Part shown: in pieces, positions 8,832-18,443 of the stretch
How the letters are laid out: every line of letters starts with the position of its first letter
Position numbering within the stretch: position 1 is the stretch's first letter
Origin: JAGGTJ01 sp964457545
GTDB taxonomy: Bacteria; Desulfobacterota; DSM-4660; Desulfatiglandales; Desulfatiglandaceae
Direction of reading: 5' to 3'
Assembly (NCBI GenBank): GCA_964457545.1
Contig: CAYWEN010000013.1
Coordinates: forward strand, 21,035-85,034
Length of the DNA: 64,000 nucleotides
Notes under the pieces: generated by a model
Database searches by the model: none
Seen by the model: only the letters and a program-made list of their open reading frames with translations
Told to the model about the DNA's origin: nothing
Made by a program: the position numbers and the translations under genes

Positions 8832-10241
8832 ATGAAAAAAACAGATGAAAACAAAGATCAGCTTATGCATGTCCTGACACCAAAAGAAATTGTTTCGGAA
8901 CTGGACAAATATATCATTGGTCAGCATGAGGCCAAACGTTCAGTTGCCATTGCATTAAGAAACAGATGGAGACGCCAGCAGGTTCCGCCGGAACTCAGGG
9001 ATGAAATTGCTCCCAAAAATATCATCATGATGGGCCCCACCGGTGTTGGCAAAACAGAAATAGCAAGAAGGCTTGCCCGTCTTGCCAGTTCCCCGTTTCT
9101 CAAGGTGGAGGCGACCAAGTTTACTGAACTGGGCTATGTTGGCCGCGACGTGGAATCCATGGTAAGAGACATCACTGAACTGGCGGTAAATATGGCAAAA
9201 AAACAGGAACAGGAAGAAGTTAAAAGCAAGGCAATGGCCCTGGCAGAAGAAAGAATGCTGGACATTCTTCTGCCTAAAAAAACAGAAGAGGAAGCAGAAG
9301 ATATCGAAGAAGAAGATAACGAGCGCTCTCTTGAAATTGTCAAATCAGACAAGTCGGAGAAATCTTCCACTCGTGAAAAACTGAGGGCCATGCTGAAAAG
9401 CGGAAAAATGGATGAACGTTATGTGGAAATAGAGGTAGAAAGCAGCAGCATGCCAATGGTTGAAATCTTTTCTGCTGCAGGCATGGAAGAGATGGAACTT
9501 AATGTACGGGAAATGTTCGGAAACGTGTTTCCCAATAAAAAGAAAAAAAGGCGCGTAAAGATCCCCGAGGCAATGGAAATACTTTTTCAGGAAGAATCCC
9601 AGAAACTGATAGATATGGACAAGGTAATAGACAATGCCATTCGCATGACAGAACAAAACGGCATCATTTTTCTGGATGAACTTGACAAGGTGGCTGATTC
9701 GGAATCTTCTTACGGTCCGGATGTATCAAGAGAAGGAGTTCAAAGAGACCTTTTGCCCATAGTGGAAGGCTCTGCTGTTGCCACAAAATACGGGATGGTT
9801 CATACCGACCACATCCTCTTTATCGCATCCGGAGCATTTAATGTAAGCAAACCTTCAGATCTTCTGCCGGAGCTTCAGGGAAGATTTCCCATACGCGTGG
9901 AACTCGATTCACTGACTGCCGAGGATTTTGTAAGGATTCTTACAGAACCGAAAAATGCCCTTATCACCCAGTACAAGGCCCTGCTTGCAACTGAAGGAAT
10001 CGAGCTGGAATTTAAAGAATCCGCAGTACAGCAGATTGCTGCAATGGCCAGCATGGTAAATGAAAGAACGGAAAACATAGGCGCAAGGCGTCTTCATACA
10101 GTAATGGAAAAACTTCTCGATGACATATCCTTCGATGCCCCTGACATGAAAGAGAAAAAGGTTGTAATAGATAAAAAAGACGTGGAAAACAGGCTGAAGG
10201 ACATCCTCGAAGACGAAAATTTGAGCAGGTATATTTTATGA
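8832..10241 (+). CDS. hslU: ATP-dependent protease ATPase subunit HslU (ClpY)
   Basis: AAA+ unfoldase that feeds substrates to HslV. N-terminal TPKEIVSELDKYIIGQHEAK is the family signature. Walker A is GPTGVGKT, followed by FTELGYVGRDVESMVRD, the charged I domain with acidic repeats (about residues 130-215), Walker B IIFLDELDK, sensor region LQGRFPIRVEL and the C-terminal NIGARRLHTVMEKLL. The protein ends in RYIL, the expected hydrophobic tail that docks into HslV. The length of 469 aa is normal. The stop overlaps the argB start by 4 nt (ATGA), which couples arginine synthesis genes to the protease genes. Confidence 0.97.
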   Translation: MKKTDENKDQLMHVLTPKEIVSELDKYIIGQHEAKRSVAIALRNRWRRQQVPPELRDEIAPKNIIMMGPTGVGKTEIARRLARLASSPFLKVEATKFTELGYVGRDVESMVRDITELAVNMAKKQEQEEVKSKAMALAEERMLDILLPKKTEEEAEDIEEEDNERSLEIVKSDKSEKSSTREKLRAMLKSGKMDERYVEIEVESSSMPMVEIFSAAGMEEMELNVREMFGNVFPNKKKKRRVKIPEAMEILFQEESQKLIDMDKVIDNAIRMTEQNGIIFLDELDKVADSESSYGPDVSREGVQRDLLPIVEGSAVATKYGMVHTDHILFIASGAFNVSKPSDLLPELQGRFPIRVELDSLTAEDFVRILTEPKNALITQYKALLATEGIELEFKESAVQQIAAMASMVNERTENIGARRLHTVMEKLLDDISFDAPDMKEKKVVIDKKDVENRLKDILEDENLSRYIL

Positions 10242-11125
10242 TAAATCAGGATGAACGGGCCAAGATTCTTATAGAGGCACTTCCCTACATACAACGCTTC
10301 AAGGGGAGCACCATGGTGATAAAATACGGTGGTCATGCCATGGTAAATGAAAAACTCAAGCAGAAGTTTGCCCTTGATATCATTCTAATGAAATATGTGG
10401 GAATCAATCCCATCGTAGTACACGGCGGGGGTCCACAAATAGGGGATTTTCTGAACAGGTTGTCCATCAAATCCGAATTTGTGGGAGGCATGCGTGTAAC
10501 AAACAAAGAGGCCATGGATGTTGTTGAAATGGTCCTCGTCGGCAAGGTCAACAAGGAGATAGTCAGTCTTATAAACCGCAACAAGGGGATGGCAGTAGGC
10601 CTGTCAGGCAAGGACGGAAATCTTGTTACTGCAAAAAAGATGAAATATCTGAAAAAGAAAGATGACAAGCCGCCTGAAATAATAGACATAGGTATGGTTG
10701 GGGAAATAGTCTCCATTGATACATCTCTGCTTGAGAATCTGATAAAGAGTAATTTTATTCCTGTTATTGCTCCGGTAGGGGCAGGAACAAACGGTGAAAC
10801 CTATAACATAAATGCTGACATTGTAGCAGGCCATATAGCCGCTTCAATGAAGGCAAGAAAGCTCATTCTCCTGACAGATACAAAAGGCGTGCTTGATGAA
10901 GAAGGTCGTCTTGTTTCAACTCTCAAAGACGACGAGGCAGTTTATATGATAACAAACGGAATAATTGACGGCGGAATGATCCCCAAGGTAAACTGCTGTA
11001 TAACCGCTCTTGCAGACGGAGTAAAAAAGGCCCATATCATTGATGGAAGGAATGATCATGCAATACTTCTTGAGGTCTTTACCAAAGGTGGAATAGGAAC
11101 AGAGATAATCAGGACACATTCATAA
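10238..11125 (+). CDS. argB: Acetylglutamate kinase
   Basis: Second enzyme of arginine synthesis: ATP-dependent phosphorylation of N-acetylglutamate. Amino-acid kinase fold with VIKYGGHAMV near the N-terminus, VVHGGGPQIGDFL and GKDGNLVTAKKM, and C-terminal GGMIPKVNCCITAL. The length of 295 aa fits the hexameric, often arginine-sensitive type with an N-terminal helix, although feedback inhibition is only inferred. It overlaps hslU by 4 nt and is followed by argD after 27 nt. Confidence 0.96.
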   Translation: MINQDERAKILIEALPYIQRFKGSTMVIKYGGHAMVNEKLKQKFALDIILMKYVGINPIVVHGGGPQIGDFLNRLSIKSEFVGGMRVTNKEAMDVVEMVLVGKVNKEIVSLINRNKGMAVGLSGKDGNLVTAKKMKYLKKKDDKPPEIIDIGMVGEIVSIDTSLLENLIKSNFIPVIAPVGAGTNGETYNINADIVAGHIAASMKARKLILLTDTKGVLDEEGRLVSTLKDDEAVYMITNGIIDGGMIPKVNCCITALADGVKKAHIIDGRNDHAILLEVFTKGGIGTEIIRTHS

Positions 11126-11152
11126 AAAAACGCAAACAGAGAAGGAAAAGAT

Positions 11153-12355
11153 ATGGACAAGAGGGAAACGACCATAGAACGCGCAAACAGATACATGTTC
11201 AACACATATTCGAGGTTTCCCGTTACCCTGGTACGGGGGAAAGGCTGTCGGATATGGGACGAGAAAGGCAAAGAATATCTTGACTTTGTTGGCGGCATTG
11301 CTGTTTGTGCCCTTGGCCATGCATCAGATCTTGTTGCAGACACACTGAAAAAACAGGCTGAAACGCTTGTCCATGTCTCCAACCTTTACTATACCCTGCC
11401 CCAGACAGACCTGGCACAAATGCTGGTAGAAAATTCCTTTGCAGACAGGGTGTTCTTCTGCAACAGCGGCGCAGAGGCAAACGAAGCCGCTATAAAACTT
11501 GCCCGCAGATATATGAACATCAATTCCGATACAACAAAAAATACCGTTATATCCATGGACAATTCATTCCATGGAAGAACAATGGCAACGCTTTCTGCAA
11601 CCGGCCAGAAAAAGGTCAAAACAGGGTATAATCCCCTTCTTGAAGGATTCAGGTTTATCCCATACAATGACCTTGCAAGTCTTGAACAGGCCATGGATGA
11701 AACCATATGTGCAGTATTGCTTGAACCCATACAGGGAGAGGGGGGTGTTGTCTGTCCTGATCCTGACTATCTTAAAGGAGTAAGGAACATTTGTGATGAG
11801 CATAACTGCCTTTTGATCTTTGATGAGGTACAGGTAGGAATGGGAAGAACCGGAAAACTGTTTGCATATGAACACTATGGCGCTCAACCCGATATTATGA
11901 CACTTGCAAAGGCCTTGGGAAACGGGCTTCCCATTGGCGCCATGCTGTCCGTGGAAAAACTTGCCCGGGCATTCGGGCCCGGAAGCCATGCAACCACCTT
12001 TGGCGGAACACCCCTTGTAACAGCTGTTTCACTTGCTGTTCTAAGATCACTTATTGAAGACGGATGGATTGAACATTGCAGGGAGGCAGGCAATTACTTT
12101 AAAGACGCCCTCAACAAACTGAAGGAAAAATACAGCTTTATCAAGGAAGTAAGAGGAATGGGGCTGATTCTTGGCATGGAAATTGACAGACCATGTGAAT
12201 CTGTAGTCGAGGCATGTATGGAAAAAGGTTTTTTAATAAACTGTGCCCATGGAAACGTCCTTCGTTTCCTGCCTCCCCTTGTAGTAACAAAAAATGAAAT
12301 AGACATGTTGACCAATGCTATGGATCAGATATTTGAAGACATGGATACCGAATAG
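11153..12355 (+). CDS. argD: Acetylornithine aminotransferase
   Basis: PLP-dependent class III aminotransferase that converts N-acetylglutamate semialdehyde to N-acetylornithine; such enzymes often also act in lysine synthesis. Visible motifs are FCNSGAEANEAAIKLAR, the Asp-containing LLIFDEVQVGMGRTG, and the PLP Lys in TLAKALGNGLPIGA, then GTFGG-like HATTFGGTPLV. The length of 400 aa is normal. It starts 27 nt after argB with AGAAGGAAAAGAT upstream and ends before a hairpin terminator, so argBD appear to end the transcript that starts near xerC. Confidence 0.95.
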   Translation: MDKRETTIERANRYMFNTYSRFPVTLVRGKGCRIWDEKGKEYLDFVGGIAVCALGHASDLVADTLKKQAETLVHVSNLYYTLPQTDLAQMLVENSFADRVFFCNSGAEANEAAIKLARRYMNINSDTTKNTVISMDNSFHGRTMATLSATGQKKVKTGYNPLLEGFRFIPYNDLASLEQAMDETICAVLLEPIQGEGGVVCPDPDYLKGVRNICDEHNCLLIFDEVQVGMGRTGKLFAYEHYGAQPDIMTLAKALGNGLPIGAMLSVEKLARAFGPGSHATTFGGTPLVTAVSLAVLRSLIEDGWIEHCREAGNYFKDALNKLKEKYSFIKEVRGMGLILGMEIDRPCESVVEACMEKGFLINCAHGNVLRFLPPLVVTKNEIDMLTNAMDQIFEDMDTE

Positions 12356-12388
12356 GATCCAAGTTGTTCCAACCTGTTGCAAACCCTC

Positions 12389-12420
12389 AATCCCACTGCC
12401 TTGCAGTGGGATTCCGTTTT
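12389..12420 (+). terminator. Hairpin terminator after argD
   Basis: AATCCCACTG (12389-12398) pairs perfectly with CAGTGGGATT (12404-12413) around a CCTTG loop, followed by CCGTTTT. The T-run is short, so termination may be partial. It lies 33 nt after the argD stop and separates it from argF. Confidence 0.65.
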
Positions 12421-12555
12421 CATATATGTATTCGGCGCACAAGACGCAGAAATTGTAAAAAGAAACATCTAATTATGGATAAAAACTGACCAAAAGGCAC
12501 CTCATGATGCCAAATCTTAATTCGGCTGTAACCGTCCGGATTTCAGGAATCTACG

Positions 12556-13449
12556 ATGAAAAAAAACCTGTTAAGCATACGAGATATAACAAAGGATGAA
12601 ATACTTGCACTTATTGACAGAGGACTTGAGATAAAGGCGAAAGGAAGACACAACCACATGCCTTTAAGGGGATACACACTTGGGCTTTTGTTTGAAAAGG
12701 CATCTACAAGAACAAGAGTCTCTTTTGAAACTGCCATGTTCAGGCTGGGGGGGAATACAATCTTTCTGAACAGGCAGGACACCCAGCTTTCCAGAAATGA
12801 AACAGTAAAGGACACGGCAAGGGTCCTGTCGAGATTCCTCGATATCCTTGTTATAAGGACCTTTTCCCAACAGATGCTGGAAACAATGGCAAAATGGGCA
12901 AGCATACCCGTTGTCAATGCCCTGACAGATATGTATCATCCTTGCCAGATATTAAGCGATGCCATGACTATAAAGGAAAAACTGGGAACGCTTGAGGGCA
13001 TAAAGGTGGCATGGATCGGAGATGGTAACAATGTAGCTCATTCATGGATCAATCTGGCCTCCATACTTGGTTTCAGATTGGTACTGGCCTGTCCCCCGGG
13101 CTATTTTCCATCAGAGAAGGTTTTGATGCATGCGGATAAAAATGTTGAGGTAATAACAGATCCGGCCGAGGCTGCAAAAGATGCAAACGCAATAAATGTG
13201 GATGTATGGACAAGCATGGGACAGGAAAAGGAAAGGGAACAAAGACTTAAGGACTTCAGGGGCTACCAGTTGAACCAGTCTTTAATAGATATGGCAAAAC
13301 CTGACGTGCTTGTAATGCACTGTCTGCCGGCACACGTAGGAGAGGAAATCTCTGAACAGGTCTTTGAAGGCCCCCATTCAGTGGTCTTTGACCAGGCAGA
13401 AAACAAGATGCACCTGCATCAGGCATTACTTGAAACCTTGCTGTTATAA
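12556..13449 (+). CDS. argF: Ornithine carbamoyltransferase
   Basis: Catabolic or anabolic conversion of ornithine and carbamoyl phosphate to citrulline; the context favours biosynthesis. The carbamoyl phosphate site FEKASTRTRVSFE, the DMYHPCQILSD motif and the ornithine-binding MHCLPAHVGEEIS are all present. The length of 297 aa is a little short of the average but covers the whole fold. It lies between argD and argG and is separated from argD by a terminator and from argG by 371 nt that contain repeat R1-G. Confidence 0.95.
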   Translation: MKKNLLSIRDITKDEILALIDRGLEIKAKGRHNHMPLRGYTLGLLFEKASTRTRVSFETAMFRLGGNTIFLNRQDTQLSRNETVKDTARVLSRFLDILVIRTFSQQMLETMAKWASIPVVNALTDMYHPCQILSDAMTIKEKLGTLEGIKVAWIGDGNNVAHSWINLASILGFRLVLACPPGYFPSEKVLMHADKNVEVITDPAEAAKDANAINVDVWTSMGQEKEREQRLKDFRGYQLNQSLIDMAKPDVLVMHCLPAHVGEEISEQVFEGPHSVVFDQAENKMHLHQALLETLLL

Positions 13450-13635
13450 TGGTATATCTTCCCTCTGTCAGAAAATTTCCGGACATGTTTTTTGCCCCCT
13501 CCCCTATGGGCACACTTTCATTGGCCCAGGATATTTTCATAAATACTAACAAGATATAAATAACAGTTGATTTTATACAAACAGAATCTTAACTATGTAT
13601 AGCGATTTACACAATAATTAACAAATATATAAAAA

Positions 13636-13804
13636 TATCCATCTTCAAACAGATCCCGGGCATTGGCAGGTTTCTGATCCGGAAATGAAATATTTTTTTG
13701 CAGGACCATATGATTACATGGAGATTTGCCATCACAGGACACACTACAAGTAATCCTGCAGGCTGACACAGGGATTGTGAAAGACTGCCATTTTATGGAT
13801 GGAA
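13636..13804 (+). repeat. Dispersed repeat R1, copy G (upstream of argG)
   Basis: It begins TATCCATCTTCAAACAGATC, continues with GTTTCTGATCCGGAAATGAA, and ends GACACAGGGATTGTGAAAG then CATTTTATGGATGGAAC. The middle matches copy D (TCCAGAAATGAAATCTTTT) and the tail matches copies A, B, C and E. It stops 16 nt before the TTG start of argG, so it forms that gene's immediate leader. Boundaries are approximate. Confidence 0.7.
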
Positions 13805-13820
13805 CCCAAGGAGAAAAAGA

Positions 13821-15044
13821 TTGACCGAGAATATCAATAAAATAGTTCTGGCCTATTCAGGCGGACTTGACACCTCTGTTATTTTAACATGGCTCAAAGA
13901 GAGATATCAATGTCCTGTAGTTGCATATGCTGCTGATGTTGGTCAGGGAGAAGAGCTTGAAGGCATAAAGAAAAAGGCTATTGAAACAGGAGCAGACGAG
14001 ATAATTGTGGATGACCTTAAAGAAGAGTTTGTCCGCGACTTTGTGTGGCCTGCCATGAGGGCAAATGCCATATACGAATCAACATATCTGCTTGGCACAT
14101 CCCTGGCCAGACCTCTTATCGGCAGGGGACAGGTAGAAGCGGCTGAAAAGACAAATGCCAATGCACTAAGCCATGGAGCCACAGGCAAGGGAAATGATCA
14201 GGTAAGATTTGAACTTGCATACATGGCATTAAGACCTGATCTGAAAATAATAGCTCCCTGGAGGATATGGGACTTCAAGGGGCGGGAAGACCTGATAAAT
14301 TATGCCCGCTCAAAAAATATCCCCATACCTGTGACAAAGGAAAAGCCCTATTCGAGTGACAGAAACCTCCTGCACATCAGTTTTGAGGGGGGAATATTGG
14401 AGGATACCTGGAACGAGCCTGATGAAGACATGTTTGTTATGTCGGTATCGCCGGAAAGGGCGCCGGACAAGCCAACATACATAGAAATAGAATTTAAAAA
14501 CGGCGATCCCGTGGCAGTAAACGGCAAGTCCATGTCTCCCGCTGCAATCCTTTCCACCCTGAACTCCCTTGGGGGCAAAAACGGCATAGGCAGGGTGGAT
14601 ATGGTGGAAAATCGTTACGTGGGAATGAAATCACGGGGCATCTACGAAACTCCGGGAGGCACAATAATCAGAATTGCCCACATGGCCATTGAAACAATAA
14701 CCCTGGACAGGGAGGTAATGCACATAAGGGATAGTCTGATCCCAAGATATTCAGAAATTGTATATTACGGGTACTGGTTTTCCCCTGAAAGAAAGATGCT
14801 TCAGGCCCTGATCGATGAAACGCAAAAGGTAGTTAACGGGACTGTTCGCATCAAACTCTATAAAGGAAACTGCATAGTAACCGGCAGAAAATCCGAATCA
14901 TCCCTATATGCCCCTGAATTTGCTACATTTGAAAACGATGAGGTATACAACCAGAAGGATTCGGAGGGCTTTATAAGACTGGCCGGACTAAGGCTCAAGA
15001 TAGCACACCTTCTCAAAGGATCTCAATCCAAAAACAACCGGTAA
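13821..15044 (+). CDS. argG: Argininosuccinate synthase
   Basis: ATP-dependent condensation of citrulline with aspartate. The PP-loop AYSGGLDTSVILTWL opens the protein and is followed by GKGNDQVRFE and the C-terminal synthetase region with SRGIYETPGGTI. The start is a TTG at 13821 preceded by AAGGAG (13808-13813) at 7-nt spacing; no ATG start fits. The length of 407 aa is normal. It is followed by argH after 60 nt. Its leader is occupied by repeat R1-G, which ends 16 nt upstream. Confidence 0.96.
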   Translation: MTENINKIVLAYSGGLDTSVILTWLKERYQCPVVAYAADVGQGEELEGIKKKAIETGADEIIVDDLKEEFVRDFVWPAMRANAIYESTYLLGTSLARPLIGRGQVEAAEKTNANALSHGATGKGNDQVRFELAYMALRPDLKIIAPWRIWDFKGREDLINYARSKNIPIPVTKEKPYSSDRNLLHISFEGGILEDTWNEPDEDMFVMSVSPERAPDKPTYIEIEFKNGDPVAVNGKSMSPAAILSTLNSLGGKNGIGRVDMVENRYVGMKSRGIYETPGGTIIRIAHMAIETITLDREVMHIRDSLIPRYSEIVYYGYWFSPERKMLQALIDETQKVVNGTVRIKLYKGNCIVTGRKSESSLYAPEFATFENDEVYNQKDSEGFIRLAGLRLKIAHLLKGSQSKNNR

Positions 15045-15104
15045 CAGTTCAGTAGAACAGGGAAGGCACTTGCATCGAACAATACTGGAAAGGGGACACA
15101 GGCA

Positions 15105-16484
15105 ATGAATAAAAAGGTATGGGGAGGTCGTTTCAAGACAGCAACAGATCCCCTTGCGGATAAATTCAACGCATCCATAGGCTTTGATTTCCGCCTTTAT
15201 CCTTATGACATAGAAGGCAGTATTGCCCATTGCCGTATGATGGCAAAACAGGGAATAATTCCCGATCATGAGGCAAAGGCTATTATAAAGGCCCTTAAGG
15301 AGATAAAAAAGGACCTGCTCACAATGGAGGCTCCGTCATACAGGGATTATGAAGATGTACACAGCATGATTGAAAAAATGCTGATCGAAAAGGTAGGCGA
15401 GATCGGAAAAAAGCTGCATACAGGGAGAAGCAGAAATGATCAGGTAGCCCTTGATATCAGGCTTTATACAAGAGATGCCATCAAAAATATTCTATCACGG
15501 ATCACAAACCTCAACAGGACCCTTGTAAGGCTTGCAGAAGACAATATCAATGTCATCATCCCCGGATACACTCATCTCCAGCGAGCTCAACCAGTGCTAT
15601 TGTCACATCACCTGCTTGCCTATTACGAAATGCTCAAAAGAGACAGATGCAGGTTTGAAGACACCTTGGATCGTGTCAATGTGTCCCCTCTCGGAAGTGC
15701 TGCCCTTGCAGGCACAACTTTTGACTTTGACCGACAGATGGCAGCCGGTATCCTTGAATTTGACAGTATAAGCCAGAACAGTATGGATGCGGTAAGTGAC
15801 AGGGATTTTGTCCTTGAATTCCTGTTTGACTGTTCTGTGCTGATGATGCATATGAGCAGAATGGCTGAGGATATGGTTCTATGGTCAACCCGGGAATTCG
15901 GATACCTCAACATATCAGACTCCTTTGCAACCGGAAGCAGTATAATGCCTCAAAAGAAAAATCCTGATATTCCTGAACTGGTAAGAGGAAAAACAGGGAG
16001 AACATACGGAAACCTCATTGCGCTCCTCACTGTCATGAAAGGCCTGCCTCTTACCTATAACAAGGATATGCAGGAAGACAAGGAACCTCTCTTTGATACG
16101 GCAGATACAACCCGTTCATGTCTTGAGGTAATGAACGGCCTGTTTGAAAACATTTCCTTTAATAAGGAAAAAATGGCGAAATCGGCAAGTACCGGATATC
16201 TTACTGCAACAGACCTTGCCGATTATCTGGTCAAAAAAGGAGAAACATTCAGGAATGCCCATAAAATTGTCGGAGAAATGGTTGTGTTTGCCCTGGATCA
16301 CGGGAAAGAACTCCATCAGCTCGATCTGAATGACATGCAAACATTTTCTTCAAAGATAGAAGAAGATGTTTATGCCTGCCTGGATCCCTCATCCTGCATC
16401 AACAGCAGAAACATAACAGGAGGGACAGGACATGAGGCGGTAAAACAGGCCATTTTAACGGCAAAAAAGGAGATCGGTCTGTGA
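15105..16484 (+). CDS. argH: Argininosuccinate lyase
   Basis: Last step of arginine synthesis: cleaves argininosuccinate to arginine and fumarate. The N-terminal WGGRFKTATDPLADKFNAS is typical. LHTGRSRNDQVALDIRLY and the superfamily signature GSSIMPQKKNPDIPE are present, the latter forming the mobile catalytic loop. The length of 459 aa is normal. The stop overlaps the GTG start of the following lipoprotein gene by 4 nt, which implies translational coupling. Confidence 0.96.
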   Translation: MNKKVWGGRFKTATDPLADKFNASIGFDFRLYPYDIEGSIAHCRMMAKQGIIPDHEAKAIIKALKEIKKDLLTMEAPSYRDYEDVHSMIEKMLIEKVGEIGKKLHTGRSRNDQVALDIRLYTRDAIKNILSRITNLNRTLVRLAEDNINVIIPGYTHLQRAQPVLLSHHLLAYYEMLKRDRCRFEDTLDRVNVSPLGSAALAGTTFDFDRQMAAGILEFDSISQNSMDAVSDRDFVLEFLFDCSVLMMHMSRMAEDMVLWSTREFGYLNISDSFATGSSIMPQKKNPDIPELVRGKTGRTYGNLIALLTVMKGLPLTYNKDMQEDKEPLFDTADTTRSCLEVMNGLFENISFNKEKMAKSASTGYLTATDLADYLVKKGETFRNAHKIVGEMVVFALDHGKELHQLDLNDMQTFSSKIEEDVYACLDPSSCINSRNITGGTGHEAVKQAILTAKKEIGL

Positions 16485-16939
16485 ACACAAGACATCGCAT
16501 TGTCTTTTTGCTGCTTGCAAGTGTAATGATTGTTTCTGTATATGCCTGCGGCAAAAAAAAGCCCCCTTTTATACCAAAAACACGGTTTCCTTTTTACGTA
16601 CAGCTGTTAAAGGCCAGGATAGAAAACGGAACTGTTATTCTGAAGGGATACGTAATCGGGCCTGAGGCAAAAAAGGGAGAAAACCTTCCTCCCGTGCTTG
16701 GTTGCAGAGTATATATCGCCAGCTTTGGACTTGATGTCCCTCCGTGCGAGGGGTGTCCCATTGAATACAGAAGATATAAAGAAATAACAGGTGTTGTTTC
16801 CGGAAAAAACTTTGAATGTCCCCTTCCTGATATTACAGAAAAGGGAATATACTTTTTCCAGGTACATCTCACAGGCCCGGGAAATGCTATGGGCCCGCCC
16901 TCGGACAGGGCAAAGCTTGTTATCAACAAAGACCTTTAA
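16481..16939 (+). CDS. Lipoprotein with LptM-like N-terminus and extra C-terminal domain
   Basis: A 152-residue predicted lipoprotein starting at GTG 16481. Residues 1-22 form a signal peptide ending in the lipobox VYAC, with Cys23 as the lipidated residue. The mature N-terminus CGKKKPPFIP resembles the CGxKGPLYxP motif of LptM (YifL), a small lipoprotein that assists LptD maturation and whose gene commonly precedes lysA or dapF in proteobacteria. The position here, just before lysA and dapF, agrees. Unlike LptM, about 120 residues follow that look like a beta-sandwich (fibronectin III-like) domain with a Cys pair in PPCEGC. The LptM link is inference from motif and gene order. Confidence 0.75.
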   Translation: MNTRHRIVFLLLASVMIVSVYACGKKKPPFIPKTRFPFYVQLLKARIENGTVILKGYVIGPEAKKGENLPPVLGCRVYIASFGLDVPPCEGCPIEYRRYKEITGVVSGKNFECPLPDITEKGIYFFQVHLTGPGNAMGPPSDRAKLVINKDL

Positions 16940-16958
16940 TACAGGCATAATTCAGGCC

Positions 16959-18215
16959 ATGCATCACTTCAAATACAATAAAAAAGAACTGTTTTGCGAA
17001 AGAACGCCTTTATCCCGTATTGCAAAAGAGGTGGGCACACCATTTTATGTCTATTCCCATGCTACCTTGCTGCACCATTTCAAGGCATTTGACGGGGCAT
17101 TTGACAATCTGGAACATCTTACATGTTTTTCTGTAAAGTCCAATTCAAACCTCGCAATATTGAGACTTTTTGCATCCAGAAACAGCGGCGTTGACATTGT
17201 TTCAGGAGGAGAGCTTTTCAGGGCAACAAAAGCAGGCATACCCCCTGGAAAAATAGTCTATTCAGGAGTGGGGAAAACCGTTCAGGACATCAAATATGCC
17301 CTTGACACAGGGATACTTATGTTCAATGTGGAGTCAACAGAAGAACTGAAAACCATAAACAGACTGGCCAGGGCCATGAACAAAAGGGCGCCAATAGCAT
17401 TCCGTGTCAATCCGGATGTCGATCCAAAAACACATCCGTATATATCTACCGGCATGAAAGAAAACAAGTTTGGTATTGATATCCATGAGGCCTACCAGAA
17501 ATATCTGTTTGCATCATCCCTTGATCACATTTCGGTCATTGGAGTTTCATGCCATATAGGTTCACAGCTTACTGATGTATCTCCATTGACAAACGCCATA
17601 AAAAAACTGATCCAGCTTATAAGGCGTTTAAAGAATAATGGTATAAACATAAAATACTTAGATATAGGAGGAGGTCTCGGGATAACATACCGGGACGAAA
17701 AACCGCCACACCCGGCACAGTACGCCAAGGCAATACAGGAAGAGCTGAAAGACATGCCTGCGACCCTCATCCTTGAACCTGGAAGGGTCATTGTAGGCAA
17801 TGCAGGGGCATTGGTTACCCGGATCACCTATAAAAAAAGCAATGGGGATAAGACCTTTTATATAGTGGATGCAGGGATGAACGATCTTATGCGTCCCAGC
17901 CTGTACAATGCGTATCATGATATCTGGCCTGTCAGCCGAACAGACCGTGAACAGATAACAGTCGATATTGTTGGTCCTATATGTGAGTCAGGTGATTTTT
18001 TCGCAAAAAAAAGAAAAATTGCAGCCTGTGAACCAGGAGAGATGCTTGCAATAATGAGTGCCGGAGCATATGGTTTCACCATGGCATCAAATTACAATTC
18101 CAGACCCCGTCTGCCGGAAGTCATGGTAAAAGAGGACAGATTTTATCTTATAAGGGAAAGGGAAACCTTTAATGACCTTGTAAGAGGAGAACATATTCCG
18201 GATTTTTTGAGGTAG
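16959..18215 (+). CDS. lysA: Diaminopimelate decarboxylase
   Basis: PLP-dependent fold type III decarboxylase that makes lysine from meso-diaminopimelate. The PLP Lys lies in CFSVKSNSNLAIL, and HIGSQLTD, DIGGGLGITY, EPGRVIVGNAG and the C-terminal CESGD are all present. The start at 16959 (MHHFKYNKKELF) gives 418 aa, the normal size; the frame is open far upstream, but that part overlaps the lipoprotein gene. It lies 19 nt after the lipoprotein gene and before dapF, forming a lysine and cell-wall precursor unit. Confidence 0.96.
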   Translation: MHHFKYNKKELFCERTPLSRIAKEVGTPFYVYSHATLLHHFKAFDGAFDNLEHLTCFSVKSNSNLAILRLFASRNSGVDIVSGGELFRATKAGIPPGKIVYSGVGKTVQDIKYALDTGILMFNVESTEELKTINRLARAMNKRAPIAFRVNPDVDPKTHPYISTGMKENKFGIDIHEAYQKYLFASSLDHISVIGVSCHIGSQLTDVSPLTNAIKKLIQLIRRLKNNGINIKYLDIGGGLGITYRDEKPPHPAQYAKAIQEELKDMPATLILEPGRVIVGNAGALVTRITYKKSNGDKTFYIVDAGMNDLMRPSLYNAYHDIWPVSRTDREQITVDIVGPICESGDFFAKKRKIAACEPGEMLAIMSAGAYGFTMASNYNSRPRLPEVMVKEDRFYLIRERETFNDLVRGEHIPDFLR

Positions 18216-18291
18216 GAAACACATGCATGCCTCTTGCATAATCCTGTGATTTCACTTGAATATCCTCTTATGTGGACCGGAAGTCATTGCC

Positions 18292-18418
18292 CATCCATAA
18301 ACAGGCCGTGGGCGTTATCGATTTTCCAATCCATAAACGAGATTTTCCATACAAGATCAGGGAATCCGGCAGATTGATACCGGGATTGTGCAAAAAAACC
18401 ATTTATGAATTGAAAACC
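18292..18418 (+). repeat. Dispersed repeat R1, copy A (upstream of dapF)
   Basis: It starts CATCCATAAACAGGCCGTGG and carries a second box TTTTCCAATCCATAAACGAG. Its tail is GATTGATACCGGGATTGTGC followed by seven A and CCATTTATGAATTG. The first 60 bases match copy E almost base for base. It ends about 25 nt before the dapF start and is oriented into the gene. Confidence 0.8.
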
Positions 18419-18443
18419 AGGCGATAAGTATCTTGATAATATT

